Positions 63,247-64,000 of a stretch of DNA of 64,000 nt are shown one piece after another (the first letter of the stretch is position 1; every line of letters starts with the position of its first letter). Origin of the DNA: Pagrus major (taxonomy: Eukaryota; Chordata; Actinopteri; Spariformes; Sparidae); NCBI RefSeq assembly GCF_040436345.1, contig NC_133219.1, positions 21,417,458 to 21,481,457 of the forward strand, written 5' to 3'. Made by a program: the position numbers and the translations under genes. Below the pieces are notes generated by a model. That model saw nothing but the letters and a program-made list of their open reading frames with translations. It made no database searches and had not been told where the DNA came from.

Positions 63247-64000
63247 ACTGAACTGCACAGAGATAAGACACTACTCAAGAGAGAAACTTCATCGACATTG
63301 TGTTGTATGCAGACGTCAAGCTGGGAAATGTATAAAACTTTTTTCACTTGAATGTTAAAAGTGCAAGAAAAAAAAGATTTAAGGGAAAAAAATCTGATTC
63401 TGATTGTGTTGTAATGGAATAGAGATTTGTGCTGCTATGTTTAAATCTGTGAGTGTAGCGCGACCAAGAAAAGACTTTGGGGTGTTGAGACCAAGTAAAT
63501 AGCAAGACCAAGGCAGGACACACTAATGCTATAATGTCGAACATGCAAACCATAGTCAGTCCACAAATATACACATTCCCATAAAAACACACTGACAGAA
63601 AACACATGAAGATTCCTCTTTATTCACCTCTTTTATTACCATATACAGGATATATATATATATAAGTGTCTTGATTGCATACTGTGGGTGAATCTTATGT
63701 GTGGGAATTTGTTTGTATGTAGCACATACAAACAAACAAATAAACAAACAAACAGCTAAAATCCACTTAATCATCTTTATTCAACACTCCTTTAATAATG
63801 TGTTACCGTAAACCTAACCCAATGCAATTTTTTGTGCGTGCATCAGGTTTTCTAGGTGACTATTGCCTTCAAATAGAAACCATCATTATGTACAGTATAG
63901 AGCGAACAATTATTCAACACGGTGATATTCCTGTAGTTGTGGTTTTCTGGTTTTTGAAATAAAATCCAGTCCTCTTTGTTTGAGACCGGGTGAAAATGCA
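63247..64000 (+). other. acsbg2 3' UTR and flank
   Basis: No exon follows the TAG at 63244-63246. The clearest AATAAA is at 63958-63963; one near 63736 lies inside a CAAA-rich repeat. A short TA repeat (about 63650-63663) and a CAAA-type repeat (63729-63752) are present. The transcript end is not certain and may lie beyond the window. Confidence 0.4.

Noticed and set aside
1-64000. CRISPR arrays, tRNA or rRNA genes, phage or bacterial defence systems
   Set aside because: No regularly spaced repeats, no cloverleaf-like tRNA sequence with its internal promoter boxes and no prokaryotic genes were seen. The window is vertebrate DNA.

Overview
The window is vertebrate nuclear DNA, almost certainly from a ray-finned (probably percomorph) fish. 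Coding sequence is split into short exons with GT-AG borders. The genes are vertebrate families. The intergenic and intronic DNA is AT-rich and packed with short inverted-repeat elements of types common in teleosts. There are no bacterial operons, CRISPR arrays or phage genes. The exon models below were assembled by hand from splice sites, reading frame and family knowledge; no alignment was run.

Layout from left to right. Positions 1-7100 are mostly noncoding, with two possible terminal exons of an unidentified upstream gene (188-477) and an inverted-repeat element (3338-3834). A candidate promoter at 7140-7400 leads into scarb2 (+, 8344-21219, 13 coding exons, 530 aa), followed by a long 3' UTR to about 24990. 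Positions 25000-32660 are a transposon graveyard of hAT-type and TTAA-flanked MITEs, fold-back elements and a broken hAT transposase gene (-, 30991-32537). The gene ppef2 (-, 35889-47742, 16 coding exons, 734 aa) carries fold-back elements and an antisense LINE fragment in its introns. A BLVRB-like NAD(P)H-binding protein gene follows (+, 52242-53700, 4 exons, 219 aa), then acsbg2 (+, 56824-63246, 12 coding exons, 676 aa).

The four host genes do not form one pathway. scarb2 encodes a lysosomal membrane receptor, ppef2 a calcium/calmodulin-linked phosphatase of sensory cells, the BLVRB-like gene a Rossmann-fold reductase, and acsbg2 an acyl-CoA synthetase. SCARB2 and PPEF2 also lie close together on human 4q21, so that linkage looks ancestral. 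All four reading frames close exactly across every splice junction I placed.

I found no convincing novel biological system. The points most worth a second look are the scarb2 tail (tyrosine signals instead of the mammalian dileucine signal, plus a 48-base optional-looking exon), the internally deleted hAT transposase, and several well-bounded MITEs with readable target-site duplications.
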